Part shown: positions 1-11,999 of the stretch, in pieces
How positions within the stretch are numbered: the first letter of the stretch is position 1
How the letters are laid out: the number at the start of each line of letters is the position of its first letter
Assembly: GCF_029227915.1 (NCBI RefSeq)
Contig: NC_079879.1
Coordinates: forward strand, 23,326,501 to 23,390,500
DNA length: 64,000 nt
Direction: 5' to 3'
Origin: Hydractinia symbiolongicarpus
Taxonomy: Eukaryota > Cnidaria > Hydrozoa > Anthoathecata > Hydractiniidae
The notes under the pieces: generated by a model
What the model was told of the DNA's origin: nothing
What the model saw: the letters and a program-made list of their open reading frames with translations, nothing else
Database searches by the model: none
Translations under genes and position numbers: made by a program

Positions 1-40
1 TAAAATGATATTTAAGATTAGATATTTGATTAGATTAGAT

Positions 41-240
41 GTGCCAAATTTTGTCGAAAATAAAGTAGTTTTAATTTTTAGACCAATTTTGGCCTAAAAT
101 GACATTTTAGGTGGCAAAAAACCAAAATTTTGATGTCATCATATGTTCAGCATACTTTTTTGTTAACCGTGCCAAATTTTGTCGAAAATAAAGTAGTTTT
201 AATTTTTGGACCAATTTTGGCCTAAAATGACATTTAGGTA
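41..240. repeat. Two-copy tandem repeat, period 128 bp
   Basis: A block starting gtgccaaattttgtcgaaaa at 41 recurs nearly identically at 169, including the following stretch with ggcctaaaatgacattt. It is a direct repeat with no reading frame; the window edge may cut a longer array. Confidence 0.85.
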
Positions 241-576
241 ACAAAAATCAGAGGAACGTGAAATCCCAGGGTCGATTTTTTCTCAAAAAATGCTCCAAAA
301 GAAAAAAACGACGGTTTTAAAGAATTTCCTACGCCTTCAGGCGCGGAAATTCAATTAAACTCAACTTCAAAGTTTTGTAACAAAAAAGATAATTTGAAGA
401 CTTTGTCTTAGAACATCTTACGGCATATATTCCACCTGACAAAACGTCGCGGGCAACAACAGGTTTAGCCTATTATTACAAGACTAGTTGTTATCCTGTG
501 TAAAATCGACGGGAATTCGGAAATTTTATAGGCTCGACTTTACTGCTGTTTTTCCGTATTTTTCTTGTGCTGTGGT

Positions 577-687
577 CAGTCGTTTTGGGTGGTCCTTTCC
601 CTCAAATTTCCATCCTGACGGTTCGTTGTCTACCCCACCCGCGTCCGTCAGGATGGAAAATTTGTAAGACACCCGAAACGACTCACA
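577..687. repeat. Foldback (palindromic) element with about 40-bp arms
   Basis: The inner arms, 604-621 and 645-663, are reverse complements with one bulged base (ccatcctgacgg / ccgtcaggatgg). Pairing continues outward with mismatches (agtcgttttgggtgg against cacccgaaacgact). The spacer is about 23 bases and C-rich. This is the shape of a foldback MITE or of a transcript hairpin; no target duplication is clear. Confidence 0.7.
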
Positions 688-1086
688 CAACTCCCACACA
701 TATCACTACCTGTCTCTTCCAAGCAATGTCAAAACAATCCCTTGACCCCCACTGAAAGCTATTTTAAAAATCATCAGAACCTTGAGCCCTCGCATCGCAT
801 GTCACCCGAACCAAATGGTAAAGTGTGTTTCATTCACCTAAATTTATTCTACTGCTCAGACCGCTAAAAACAACAACAAAACTCCATGGAAGAACCCTCT
901 GGTTTTTTTATTCTTGATGTTGTTGTTGTAGAAGTTTTAGGCCCAGCCAGCATTAGACAAGGCGAAGATTTTTAACCTTTGATTTGATTTATATCCGATA
1001 CTCCCATACTGCATTTGATAGTACAGAGTGTTCTGTTTGATTTAACGTGCTTATTTTTCCTGCGGAGACTTTACTTCAGTTGTTTA

Positions 1087-1107
1087 TAATAATAATAATA
1101 ATAATAA
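1087..1107. repeat. (AAT)n microsatellite
   Basis: A simple run of seven or so aat/ata units; nothing else is visible in it. Confidence 0.9.
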
Positions 1108-1184
1108 TTGGGCAGGGAGACAGCCCACTTTCTCGTTGATCCACGGTCTCACGGTCAGTCCACCACAAGACAATTATAGTAATT

Positions 1185-3028
1185 TAGCCGAATTCCCGTG
1201 GAAGAATCCACTGAATCTCTCATTGAGTTCTTTTGAGAGGTGACAAATAAAAACATAGAACATTGGAATTTGAATTGGAAAGTCACAATTTGCATTATTC
1301 TATATCTATAACCGCTGAAACAAAACGTCCAAAAAAATAACCATGTGCAGCAATAAAAAAAATAATAATAAAAGAGAAAAAAAGCCCTGGAATTGAGGTT
1401 GCTCACAATCTGCATTATATTTATACCCGCTGCAACAAAACGCTTAAAAATATAAGCAGGTCCAACAACAAATAAAAATGGAAAAGGTCTAACAAAATCG
1501 AAGGTGGCTAACAACGGTTATGTAAAAATCCAAATCTGCTAAAACTATATACTTGCTTTGCCAGTACACCAGGGAAAATGGTATACCAGAGGTTATAAAA
1601 AATTGTTAAGTCACACAAAAGCGGTTATTGCAAAATTTCCACAATGTACAGTTTGTAATGCATCATACCAAATTGGCTCTTTAGTTTATTGCATACATCA
1701 ACCCTCCCAATGCGCAAACGTGCCGTGCATGATAACATTGCAGTGTTTTCAAATTTAAGAATCGAATAATATTTTACACGGTAACGCAACAGATGTAAAC
1801 ATTGATTTAACTTTGTTTACATTAAGGTTTATTATAACGAAATAACCCACGTCAATTACTTTTTATAGTTTATAAAACTCTTATCTAGGATACACACCGT
1901 GTGTTATTGTGTTATTCCGTTTCAGCCTTAATGTTCTTAAGTTTCTTGACAAATAGTATTCTTATTGTTCCTAATATATTTTTAGCATGGCTATACTAAT
2001 AAAATAAAGCTTGTTATAAGTTGTTATATCTAATGGGAAATTCTGCTACATGTAACGGCTCATTGCTTTGAACAGAAGAAGGTTCAGTTTGTGAGATATA
2101 TACGCAATAAAAAGTTTTATTCTTAGTCATTTTTATTTTTAGTCATATTCTTAGGATATTCTGACACATTGTTTAGAGTACATTCTTACAAAAAAAGTTC
2201 TTAACTTTCTTGACAAATACCATCCTCGTGGCCCAAAAATATATAATGCTATTTTGAATTCTTTTTATATTTAGAACAAACAATCGAGGTTAAACATATT
2301 CTTAAGATATTCCTAACTGACCCTGAGTATATTACTAAAAAGAATACGTTTAGGCGCAAGACAAAACATATTTCATATTTAAGGGAAAGTTTACCTTTGA
2401 ATATGTAAACGGCTTAAATATCGTTATTCACCTAAAATCATTTCTCTACCAGATAATCTAAACAACACACCTGCTTTTTTTCGCTTTCTCAGTAGGCTGC
2501 TAGCTAGCGTTTTCCTGGATAAAAGTCCAATCAGTTTTTTACTTCGATTACTAAACTTCGCTTCATCACAAGGGAAACAAATTGATAATGTATAGCTACA
2601 ATCCCGGTCAAAATATATTGGCAGTAAGCTACAAAAAGTGCAGTACAATCCTTTCCTACCCCCTCTTCCCCATTATCAATGTTTGGAAACGTGTTAGCAC
2701 AACGTTTGAACATTGATACTGGGGGAAAGGGGGCTTTGTACTTATCTTGCTCTTGCTACACATGTAAAAAGGGTTTACTGCCATTATTTTTGACCGGGAT
2801 TGTAGCTACAATTGTCTGATACATTTCCAATCAGTTCTCCTTTTAACGTTATATCCATTTTTAAAGTAATAAAAAAAGAGAAACAAATGTTTAAACAAAA
2901 ACCCCTGTTTTGCGTTTTTTTTAACTTGGTAAATTTTAGCGTATAACGCTACGTCATAAAAAAGTGACCCATACTTTGAGTGTCGTGGACTCACATGGTT
3001 ACTCATACAAGCGCATTATTATATAGAC
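1185..3028. repeat. Long dispersed repeat, copy 1 (non-autonomous, Helitron-like 3' end)
   Basis: This stretch matches 31360-33760 in the same window. Shared blocks include the text around gaatctctcatt (1210 and 31550), ataaccgctgaaacaaaacg (1308 and 31730), acagtttgtaa (1648 and 31480), ctctaccagataatctaaac (2442 and 32918), and the end around gtcgtggactcaca (2982 and 33717). It has no credible ORF; the short ORFs inside are chance. The right end, gcgcattattatatagac at 3011-3028, is almost the same as the end of the helicase-bearing Helitron at 24122-24139, so I infer a non-autonomous relative mobilised by that machinery. The left boundary is not defined. Confidence 0.7.
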
Positions 3029-3776
3029 TAGTCGATCAACAAAGTTCGGAACATGATAAATCAGATAAATTAATCGAATTTTCTTGTTATTCCTTATTAT
3101 TTAAACGTTTTAACTTACTCAAGTCAGATTTCTTTGCCACAACGACCTCTTCTTATTGTTGTTTCTGAAGATAGCTTTGCCTCACTAGCTGTCTCACTTT
3201 TTGATTAGTTTCCAATTTCAAACACTTAGTAATTAACATTATCAGATCTAGACAATTAGAATAATTAAATTTTTAGAATATAGCCTTTTATGCTCTAAAT
3301 TTAATTTAATCCCCATAATGCTTTCACTATTTTCAACTATTGTAATGTGCATTTTCCCCTGTGGGTTTTTTTATGCTTATAATATGCAATCGGTCAAGCT
3401 AATAAAAAAAGACAGAGCGCGATAAAAATTAATTATATACAATAATAACCGATTACCCCGGGTTGTACCGCAAAATATCGCCTGAGGTCTAAGTGCCGAC
3501 CGAGCTTGCGAGGTCGGTGCAATGACTGAGGTCAAAAGTCGAAACAGTCCTGTCTAAAAACAAACATTCTATTGAGAATTCGAAAGTCCCTTTAGAATAA
3601 AACTCTGTAAACAAACAACACGGTCACTCAAAAAATATAATGATAATCATTAGATCGTATTTCATAAAAGTACAATAATCATATCATTTAACTGCCGCGT
3701 AAAGTGACGACACAACAAAATAACAATAATGGTAGCGTAGTTGTTGAACCGAGCAGTAAACTTTAAATGAATTCTC
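3029..3776. other. Region between dispersed repeat and KDZ gene
   Basis: AT-rich sequence without a convincing ORF. It contains one short GC-rich hairpin, ccgacc...ggtcgg at 3497-3518, whose gagcttgcgaggt core recurs inverted near 33977. It probably includes the 5' flank and promoter of the KDZ element, but no clear TATA box or terminal repeat can be assigned. Confidence 0.4.
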
Positions 3777-6700
3777 TTGTCTATGGCTTCAGATTCTATT
3801 AATGCTCTTGCAAAATTACTTAAACCAAAACCCAAACCAAAGTCAAAATTTGTGGAATATGGTAGATCCAGCGCTGGTAGCAGGGTTTACAAACCTAGAG
3901 TAATACCAAAAAGACGTTATAATAAGAAAAGAACATTGGGCTCTGCGCTAAAGGTGAAGGAAAAACACAACAAGAAGAGGAAGAGTCAGTATGTACATAC
4001 TCGGAGGAATATAAATAGCTTAAAACCTTTTGATTTCTGATATTAGTGTAGTACCTATAGTCGCTTTTAAGCTACCCAAAAGCCACATTAAAGCCTCTTT
4101 AGACTGACACTCTGAAACTAGGAGTACAATATATAGCTAGCTAGCTAGAGAGATTTTTAAAGAGAACCTACCTTAAAGCTATAGATAAACGATGCATCAC
4201 AATATTAGCAAGCTAGCTATACATACCTATTGATTTTTTTGTCTACGAAAATATCACTAGGGTGCAAACCTACTAGTATATATATATCTTGTTCTAAACC
4301 TTTAACTAAAATCAGTCAATGAATTTGTAGGTACTTTGTCGATACAATGTGAGACTGAGAATGTATCTTTAGTAGATGAATTACCAAATCAGACATTATC
4401 CTCTGGTTGTAGTAAGTGTAAACTTGTAAATATATTTTGTATGTATTATTTATTACTCCTCAATATTGTTGCTGATGTTGTATTTTTTCATTTAGATTAT
4501 GATGAAGTTATAAAGCAGTCTGTACAGCTACTATCTTATTTTGTGAAAACAAGGAAGAAAAAATACAGCCATAAAGGATGGCACGAAAGAATTGTAGTTA
4601 GCCATGAACAATGGACAAGCAATAGAAATATAATTTGGGACACATTAATAAGTGAAGAAGCAATTTGTGATACTTGCGATGTGTGTGATGAAAAGAAAGC
4701 TGTTGTGAAGTGCAATAATTGTACTCAGAAGAACCTTTGTTATAATTGTGACACTATCATACATTTAGTTAACCCATTGCATGACCGTTCATGTTATCTT
4801 GAAAGATATCTTGAGCCATTGACACCCTTAGATGTAGTGAACGAATTTTACAAAATTGTTTCTGCTGGTAGCTAATGCATTTTTTATGAGTTGAAAATTT
4901 TTATGAGGTTGTTTATGCATCTATGCATAATTTTATATTTCTAATTATAGTGAGAATGCCAATGTTGTATTACCCAAAATGTGAACGTTGTGGTGGAACA
5001 GACTTGTTGAAACAACCTTTAGAAAATACATGTGTTGTTCTTACATTAAAAGGTAAATATATATATAAAGCTATAAGTTTATTATTGTCTCAGAAACATG
5101 CTTCTGATTTCAATATTTGATGAATACACTTATTCACAATTCTAGGGCGATTCGATTTGTACAAGTATTTGGTTCATTGTAACACATGCTGTCATAATCA
5201 TGATCCCTTCAACATAAGAACTCTACTCAAATCTAATTACTGGCCAGGAAGTGCAGTAAACATTAGCATTCTTATTTCGGAAAATGTTTTTCAAACATGG
5301 GATGCATTTAGAAAAAGAATGCCTGGAAGCTCAGAAAATCATTTCTTTTGTCATTGTCGGATATATCTAACAAAAATGGTAGAGTAAGTTGATCTTTCTA
5401 TATAATGACCTTGATATATATATCTCCATCAAATCCTTTTTAACTTGTGAAAATTATCCTCAATCTTACCAACACACCTATGACGGTGGAAGTTAGCTAC
5501 TCCTGCTGGGTATCCAGTACAATATCAATATAATTTCCTGAAACAGTTACACTGCTATCTACTGATTTGTTTTTTTTATCATCTTGTTGTTGTTTTTTAA
5601 AAAAACAGGTTGCAAATAAAGGTTAACATGACAAAACTTTCGTTCAGAATTGGTTACTCAATCGCAAAAAAATACAAAAAACAACAGATAAAGCTATAAA
5701 ATTTAAATAAAAAACTCATTTTTATGCTTAATTATTTAGAATGGTAAGATACATCACAATTCATTGTCTTTCAAAGAGTGGAATTACTGGATGTTTGAAC
5801 ACAGTTCTTGCCAGATGCAAAATCCATTTGAATGTCCATCATGTGAAGCTTCCCAGCATAGCTGCCATATTGATGGAAACTTTAAATTATATCGATTCAA
5901 ATCCTCAGGAAGGTACGTTGCTTAAAATGCTATATTGGCACTTGTTGTTTAATAAAACTCCATTGGAAATGTCTTTAAAACTTTTATGTAAATATATTTA
6001 GACGAAAGCGGCCAACGTATTACAAGGGAACATTTTTCAAGACAAATAGTGAAGTTGATGAATATTTCCAACAAGTATATGGTTCTGAAAGATGTATGAA
6101 AAAGGTAAGGCATGTTTCGCCATGTTTAATTTTATTTATTTTCTGAATATACACAACCCAATAGCTTAGTTGTAAAGCAAATGTTGTTTTTTAGTATTTT
6201 GTCTGGGATTTTGAGGTCAAGTCCTAATAGGGTTAACATTTTCTTACCTTACAAGTAGCCTAAAATGGAAAAATTAACATTTCTAGGTCGAAGTGGATAA
6301 TAGGTGTGGTGGAATATGGTCTGCAGCAAGCAACTCAAAACGAAAGTCGAACTCTGTAGAAGAAACTGGAATTGTTCTCAGTACATGTCGACACAGGATT
6401 GGGCAAAAAGTTTTAAATATGTTTCAAGGAGAGCTCTTTGGCTATCCAATGTACTTATTAAAGAATTACAATTCATTGCAGTATTGTTTCACTGATGTCA
6501 TGTGCAAATTTTGGAAGTTTGTTACATCTCATGAACATGCTATTGCTTCAACAGTGACTCCAGCTTTATCTGTCATGCACGCTAAAGGGCATGCATTGGA
6601 CTGTCAGGTTCAAATAACTTTTTAAATTTTGTAAGGGGAATATGGTGAAAATTACCTTATACAGACTAATAGTCTAAGTCGTGAGATTCTCTCAGTTGTA

Positions 6701-8394
6701 ATAATAAATATAAATAGACTTTAATATATTTGTAGGTGCTGTGGAGTGGAGAATGGATAAAGGGAACTGGAAGGTCAACTGGTGAAGACACTGAGCAAGT
6801 TTTTAGTTTTTTGTCAAGATGTGGAAACACAACAAAATACCAAACTCCTGAATGTAGGTTGCATTTTATTAAGTGAATTTATTTAATACACAATACGTTT
6901 GACCAGAAGGTGTTTGTTATTTTTGAAGATCGTGAGGAAACAATCACAGAAATGATGATGGCGTGAAACAAAAGAAAAATTTCAACGTTGGCTCATGACC
7001 TTAAAAAGCGGTACCTAAAGGTGGTAATCTTGATGTTATATATATTCATCATGTCTCATTTGTGTTGTCATTTTTAATTGAAAATGTTTAATATTTTGCT
7101 TTTATTTTAATTTTTTAGAATGAAACAGAAATAGCAACAATGTGGAATAATCTACAAAATACTCCAAAACATCTAAAAATTACTTACAATCCAAAACAAA
7201 TTGAACAATGGAAAGTTGACATCCAAACTAGTGCTACAGGTTACACAGTTTTTTTAGAAACTGTTCTTACAGTTTGTTTCATTTACCAATAGTGTTCCAT
7301 AATTGAACAAATGTATTTTTGTAAACAATATCCTAAAAAAGTGCTTCTGCTATTTTTTTATAGGTGTAAAACTTCATTATAACCACAAACTATCACACAC
7401 GGAGAAACTGCTGGTGTTATATAATGAATTAAAAGAGAATGCTTGCACGATTGAATTTCCCACATCAGCACGAGCATTTTATTTCCCAAATGTATTTGGT
7501 AGTTACAATGAATTCAAATCGAAAAAAGTAAGTAAGAAAGTAGAATTTTAATCATTGGTGACAGTTTCTGATTTATCTCCTGAACATCTGAAGAAATCAT
7601 ATGAATCGTTGAAGTCAAATGTATGGAAACCAGTATTACAACAAAAAATAGAAAAGAACTTTATGGAAAAAGTCAGCTGGGAGCTGTCACTCAAGAAAAT
7701 TGCAGGTAGTAAGATAGATAATATTCCTTACATACATCCAAAAAATGTTCTTATTAGCTACATAAAAGCAAATACATTTTTAATTTGTTAAAAATACTTG
7801 TAAAATTTATTTATTAGATACCAGCAAGCGTAGACATGTTGTTAGAGCAAAACTTGCTTTGTAAAAAACACCCTAAAAGCATTGTTTGAGTATCGGCGTT
7901 TGTTTCCATTCACCTGCACAAAGGATTGTGTTTTAAACGGTTGCTTTCCATGGACTACAAGAAATGGAGATTGTGTGAATATTTCTGGTGAGTAGAATTC
8001 CTGGCACGGGTAAAGACTCCCATGAGTTGATAAATAAGTTTATTTTCATTTATTTTCATAGCCCTTGATAGACGGTCTTGTGTCGAAATCTACGAAAAAT
8101 ATCGTCGAGTTGTAGAAGAGAGAATAATATTGCAGCAAGAAATGAAAAACTACCTAGAGTTTTGTTTGCAGAAGTACAATCTCCTGAAACAGAAATGTAA
8201 AGAATTCAACACTACTTTAGAAGGTACGTCATACTGCTTTTGTCTTATCCGTTTTTGTGTCATATGTACTCCTCAGAAATAGCAGAATACTCAAAAACTT
8301 CTTCTTAGAAATAAATGACTCGCTCCTTGATGTCACCTCATTGAAAGACAAAACGAATATTTTAAATGTTGTAAGTTAGTTTGGAATGTCAGAT

Positions 8395-8418
8395 TATTTA
8401 TTTATTTATTTATTTATA
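8395..8418 (+). repeat. (ATTT)n microsatellite in a KDZ intron
   Basis: Five or six tandem attt units in the intron between the 8309-8370 exon and the last exon. Confidence 0.85.
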
Positions 8419-8821
8419 TTTGCTTGTTATATTTTTTTTTCTTTCTTTATTTTTCGATAGGCATGTTTTTATCAGTACTCTTTTTAATAAACAATGAAGA
8501 ACTTTCAGTCCTGAGATCTTAATAAAAAATAGAGCATCAAATCGCATTGAAGTCCTACATGCGTGCTAAATTAAAATGCATGTACAAAATATGTCTTATT
8601 TGAGTGAGTAGTACATTATTCATATTAATTTTCTAGAAATCGATTTCTCTTGGAAAAATAGGGCTGACGATAAAAGGTATTATGCAGTATAAGCAAGCCA
8701 TCGAAAATGGGATTAATTGTTTTGGAATATGGCTGGACAAAACTTATGTAACGCAGGGAGCTGAAATGATAGAAAGTGATGAAGAGAGCTGTGATGATAA
8801 TGCATCTTCTCCACGTCATCT

Positions 8822-9499
8822 GAAGATGAAATAGAATTACTTAATGAAGGTGTATTGCGAACTGCAGGAGAGGAATATGTTGTTAATTTGTTAGAAGATG
8901 AATTCTGTTGCGTGGAAATGGGAAGTCTAGAAACAATATTTTTTCCTCCATTACTTTCCCAAAGTACACTTGGTGATGCAAATGGTAGCAACGCTTGTGT
9001 TGTGATATCCTTATTGCTGGGTTTTGCTGTGAAGAAGTCAAATTACGAGCTCGATTTTTCGTCGTGGTCAGCGCTAAAAGATATTCTTTTGCCTATATAT
9101 TGCGGTGCAATTGACATTGGTAACTATCTTTATCGTACTAATAAAAAATCTGGCTTCTTACACACAGCAGAAGCGTTACAAATATTGTCGTCGAACATGT
9201 TGTCGCTGACGGAGGAAAGGAATGTGTTTTTTGGTACACGAGATAACTCTCTTCTATCTTACATCAGTGACAAACGTTCCGAATGCAATGATGTAGTCGT
9301 AGTAAAAGGCGTCGCCATGTCCGTGTTTATAGATCACACAAGAATTATTTTTATTGACACTCATCGGAATGATCAACGTGGTGGTAAAATTTGCTCTGCG
9401 AAAAAACTAGATTTTGAAAATCTTTGTAAAGTTTTTAATTTTACAATTCCGAATGATGAAGTTATTTATATATGTAGCGTGTTAATCAATGGAGAATAG
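8822..9499 (+). CDS. C-terminal papain-like protease-type domain of the KDZ protein
   Basis: The last exon stays open for about 225 codons, far past the transposase core. It has a GDANGSNACVVISLLL motif (near 8975-9022), with Cys at the start of a hydrophobic helix, and further on DHTRIIFIDTH followed by a GG pair. Cys-helix plus a late His on a strand is the layout of papain-fold peptidases such as OTU, Ulp1 and herpesvirus tegument deubiquitinases. I infer a cysteine protease or deubiquitinase-like fold; I cannot name the family. Upstream is an acidic linker (about 8755-8850). The frame is reached only after a one-base break near 8820, so in this copy the domain is probably not translated with the transposase. 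A structure-based search would decide. Confidence 0.5.
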   Translation, partial: EDEIELLNEGVLRTAGEEYVVNLLEDEFCCVEMGSLETIFFPPLLSQSTLGDANGSNACVVISLLLGFAVKKSNYELDFSSWSALKDILLPIYCGAIDIGNYLYRTNKKSGFLHTAEALQILSSNMLSLTEERNVFFGTRDNSLLSYISDKRSECNDVVVVKGVAMSVFIDHTRIIFIDTHRNDQRGGKICSAKKLDFENLCKVFNFTIPNDEVIYICSVLINGE

Positions 9500-9544
9500 T
9501 TAATTATAGTCGTAAATTGGCTTTGTGTTCTATGGACTCTATGT

Positions 9545-9550
9545 AATAAA
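9545..9550 (+). terminator. Polyadenylation signal of KDZ gene
   Basis: AATAAA 46 bases after the TAG stop at 9497-9499, followed by T-rich sequence, fits the 3' end of the KDZ transcript. Confidence 0.5.
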
Positions 9551-9559
9551 ACTTGATGC

Positions 9560-10149
9560 AATAGCATTCTTGTTATTTTTTATCTCTCCTGTCGGCCTCT
9601 GCAACGCCAACATAATTAGCCTCATCGTTTTACTCAAGCTCCATCCGTACCGTGTCTGTTAAAAAATAATTTTTTGAGGAAAAAAATTAGATTAAAAGTG
9701 TTTTAACGCGCAATCTCATATTTTCTTTTCGATACTAGATTCTGGCCGGAATTCTTTCTTTGTGTCAAGTTCCAACCGAAAAAATTGCAATCCATACACA
9801 TCTAACATGATACAAAGCTCTCTTTTTCGCGCATTTTAATCCATTTTTTATTATTCTTTGGCTTTAACCGAAAAATTCCCTGAATCGAACAAATTTAATC
9901 CATACATTTGTAACATGAGACAAGTCTCTCTGTTCCACTGAATTTTTGTCTTATTTTTTTTTGTTATTGTCTGTTCGGGTATTTCCTCTCTATAACTCGA
10001 ACGTCGCAACATGTATCTAGAGCTTTATATCACGCAAGCAGTTTTTTGCATTGTTTTGGCTCTGTAAACGTAAATAGAGTCTTAATGTTTCATACAAGAA
10101 AGCAAACTCGAATTTCGGATGTCTTTTCTTCCCAAGAAAAAATCGTTGA
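9560..10149. other. Non-coding stretch between KDZ and Penelope-like elements
   Basis: No ORF or RNA seen. The phrase cctctctataactcgaacgt occurs at 9987 and again at 10301, a direct repeat about 314 bases apart that may be part of the long 5' region of the Penelope-like element. Confidence 0.4.
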
Positions 10150-11990
10150 GATAAAATATTTTTTATTTTTTATTTTTTCAGTCCGTTCTTAGCCTACAAG
10201 GTCGAGATTTTATCCTGTACAAAGAAAGATTTCGCCCCCATTTCATGTAAGGGAGAAAAATCACGCTTAATTGGCCATTTATACTCTCTATCACCCGAAC
10301 CTCTCTATAACTCGAACGTTAAACAACAATTTTATAAGAAAATAAAACATAAACAAACAAATAACCTTGTTGTCAATCTCTCAAATATTACTTTAACCAA
10401 CCATGACCACTCCGTTCTATATAAAGGGCTCAAATATGTTCAAACATCTACATATGTTAACTCTCGCGAACACCTTACGTTAGCGCTCAATAAATTACGA
10501 AACCGCATGTACACAAAATATTATTTTTATCAGAACCCGCGACCTCAAGCAGGTCTTCACCGTCGGTCTGCCTGGATGGCACCTAAACCTAAAAACACAA
10601 CACTCCTAAAATATATCAACTCCATCCATGCTGATATTGAAATGCTCATTAACGATTCCCCCCTCCTAAAAGATAAATACAACTGCACTCCCGAAGAATA
10701 CAAAAGTCAAAAAAACTTTTCAAAAAACAAAGACATAGTAATTAAAAAAGCTGATAAAGGTGGCTCAATCGTCATCATGAACAAATATGATTACGTTGAC
10801 AAAGTATGCAAGCACCTTGACAATAAAACGTACTATTCAAAGATCTCGGCTGATCCGATAAAGGATCTTATTACAAACATATACAGCTTTATTGAAACTT
10901 TACTCTATCATCACAAAATAGATAAAAACACAGCGAAATTCATAACACCTACCAGCCTCATCCGAATGCCACTTTTTTATATATTACCTAAAATTCACAA
11001 GGATGGCAACCCCGGTAGACCAATTGTATCAGCTGTGAATTCACCTACGGAAAATATATCAGAATTTTTAAATCTTTGTTTACAACCACTCCTACCCAAG
11101 CTGAAATCCTATATAAAGGATACGAAACACTTTATCCCACGCATAAATAACCTACCAAAAATAAAGAAAAATGCTATTTTAGTGTCCGCAGACGTTACGT
11201 CGCTTTATACCAACATACCACACAAAGAAGGTGTGGACGCGTGTATACACTTCATGAAAATTTTTCAGCATCAACTACCAAACTTTACACCAAACGAACA
11301 AGTTACACGCGTACTGTTCTCCTTTATTTTGGAAAACAACTATTTTCAGTTCCTTGACGAAATTTTTCTACAACTAATAGGAACTGCTATGGAAACGAAG
11401 GTTGCACCACCATATGCATCTCTTTTTCTCGGCTTGTTCAAAGAAACACACATATTTAAAAAGTTTCCAGGCCTTCTTACGATTTACCCCCGCTTCTTAG
11501 ATTACATTTTTTTCATATGGGAGCATGGAGAAAACAAACTCAAGGAGTTCTTTACGTACCTCAATTCAGTACACCCAACAATAAAGTTTTTTAAATAAAT
11601 AATAATAAATTTTCTATCGAGGAAATAGATTTTCTGGATACCACTGTCTATCTTGATCCAGAAACGGGAGACCTCAAAACAAAGCTATACATCAAACCTA
11701 CTGACACACGAACCTACAGCGCCAACGGGAGAAAAATTAATAACAAAAAGAAACGGAGCAAAATCGACGGAATAAGCAGCAGCGTCCATAACAATGACGT
11801 TTTGCCCTTTATCATCCCTTATCATAGAGCGTTTATTCCTGTGAAAAATATTTTCAAGAAACATTGGTCAATCATTATAAACGACAGAGAACTGCATAAA
11901 GTTTTTCCAAACAAACCCTTTATTGCATTCACAAGACACAAAAACATCCAGGACCACCTTGCCCGGACGAAATTGGGGACTGGTGACTAA
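10150..11990 (+). pseudogene. Penelope-like element reverse transcriptase, broken
   Basis: Reverse transcriptase of the Penelope class, which copies its RNA at open DNA ends. The frame is open from about 10150; the Met at 10507 is internal, since VVNLSNITLT and KGLKY upstream already match the family. Motifs in order: FYILPKIHKDGNPGRPIVSA (about 10975), LQPLLP, SYIKDTKHFI, LVSADVTSLYTNIPH (about 11185; first catalytic Asp present), then GTAMETKVAPPYASLF, where GTAMGT is expected, and RFLDYIFFIWEHG, where the catalytic Y-x-D-D should be. The second Asp of that pair is Tyr, so the enzyme should be inactive. The frame stops at 11598 and resumes in another frame at 11610 (FLDTTVYLDPETG...KPTD). 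A segment of the thumb is missing between about 11720 and 11800, then LPFIIPYH...KHW...AFTRHKN follows. The usual GIY-YIG endonuclease is absent. Confidence 0.85.
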
Positions 11991-11999
11991 ATCTCTGGC

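Larger units (their letters stand above)
3783..9499 (+). pseudogene. KDZ-superfamily DNA transposase gene (multi-exon, disabled)
   Basis: Cut-and-paste transposase of the Kyakuja-Dileera-Zisupton group. Exons that fit GT/AG rules and mostly keep phase: 3783-about 3990 (basic leader, Lys/Arg-rich), about 4331-4409, 4496-about 4869 (cysteine cluster: CDTCDVC...CNNC...CYNCD, a B-box/CxC-like zinc ligand set), 4952-5052 (CERCGG), 5146-5383, 5740-5912 (CPSC...C then HIDGNFKLYRF, the KDZ core), 6002-6104, 6287-6607 (ETGIVLSTCRH and ALSVMHAKGHALDCQ), 6736-6853 (GTGRSTGEDTEQVFSFLSR), 6929-7020, 7119-7239, 7364-7705, 7818-7987, 8062-8223 (predicted coiled coil), 8309-8370, 8637-9499. It is disabled: TGA at 6964 where the family has Trp, TAA at 7549, a probable one-base shift in the 5146-5383 exon, another near 8820, and a doubtful stop at 7862. 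A polyadenylation signal aataaa lies at 9545. Family assignment is firm; exact exon ends at the 5' side are not. Confidence 0.85.

Noticed and set aside
1155-1514. 119-codon minus-strand ORF
   Set aside because: Lies in a dispersed repeat; Phe/Tyr-rich translation of A-rich DNA and not kept open in copy 2.
7862-7864. Certain third stop in the KDZ gene
   Set aside because: TAA after AKLAL could instead be bypassed by a small frame change or splice site; left as doubtful.
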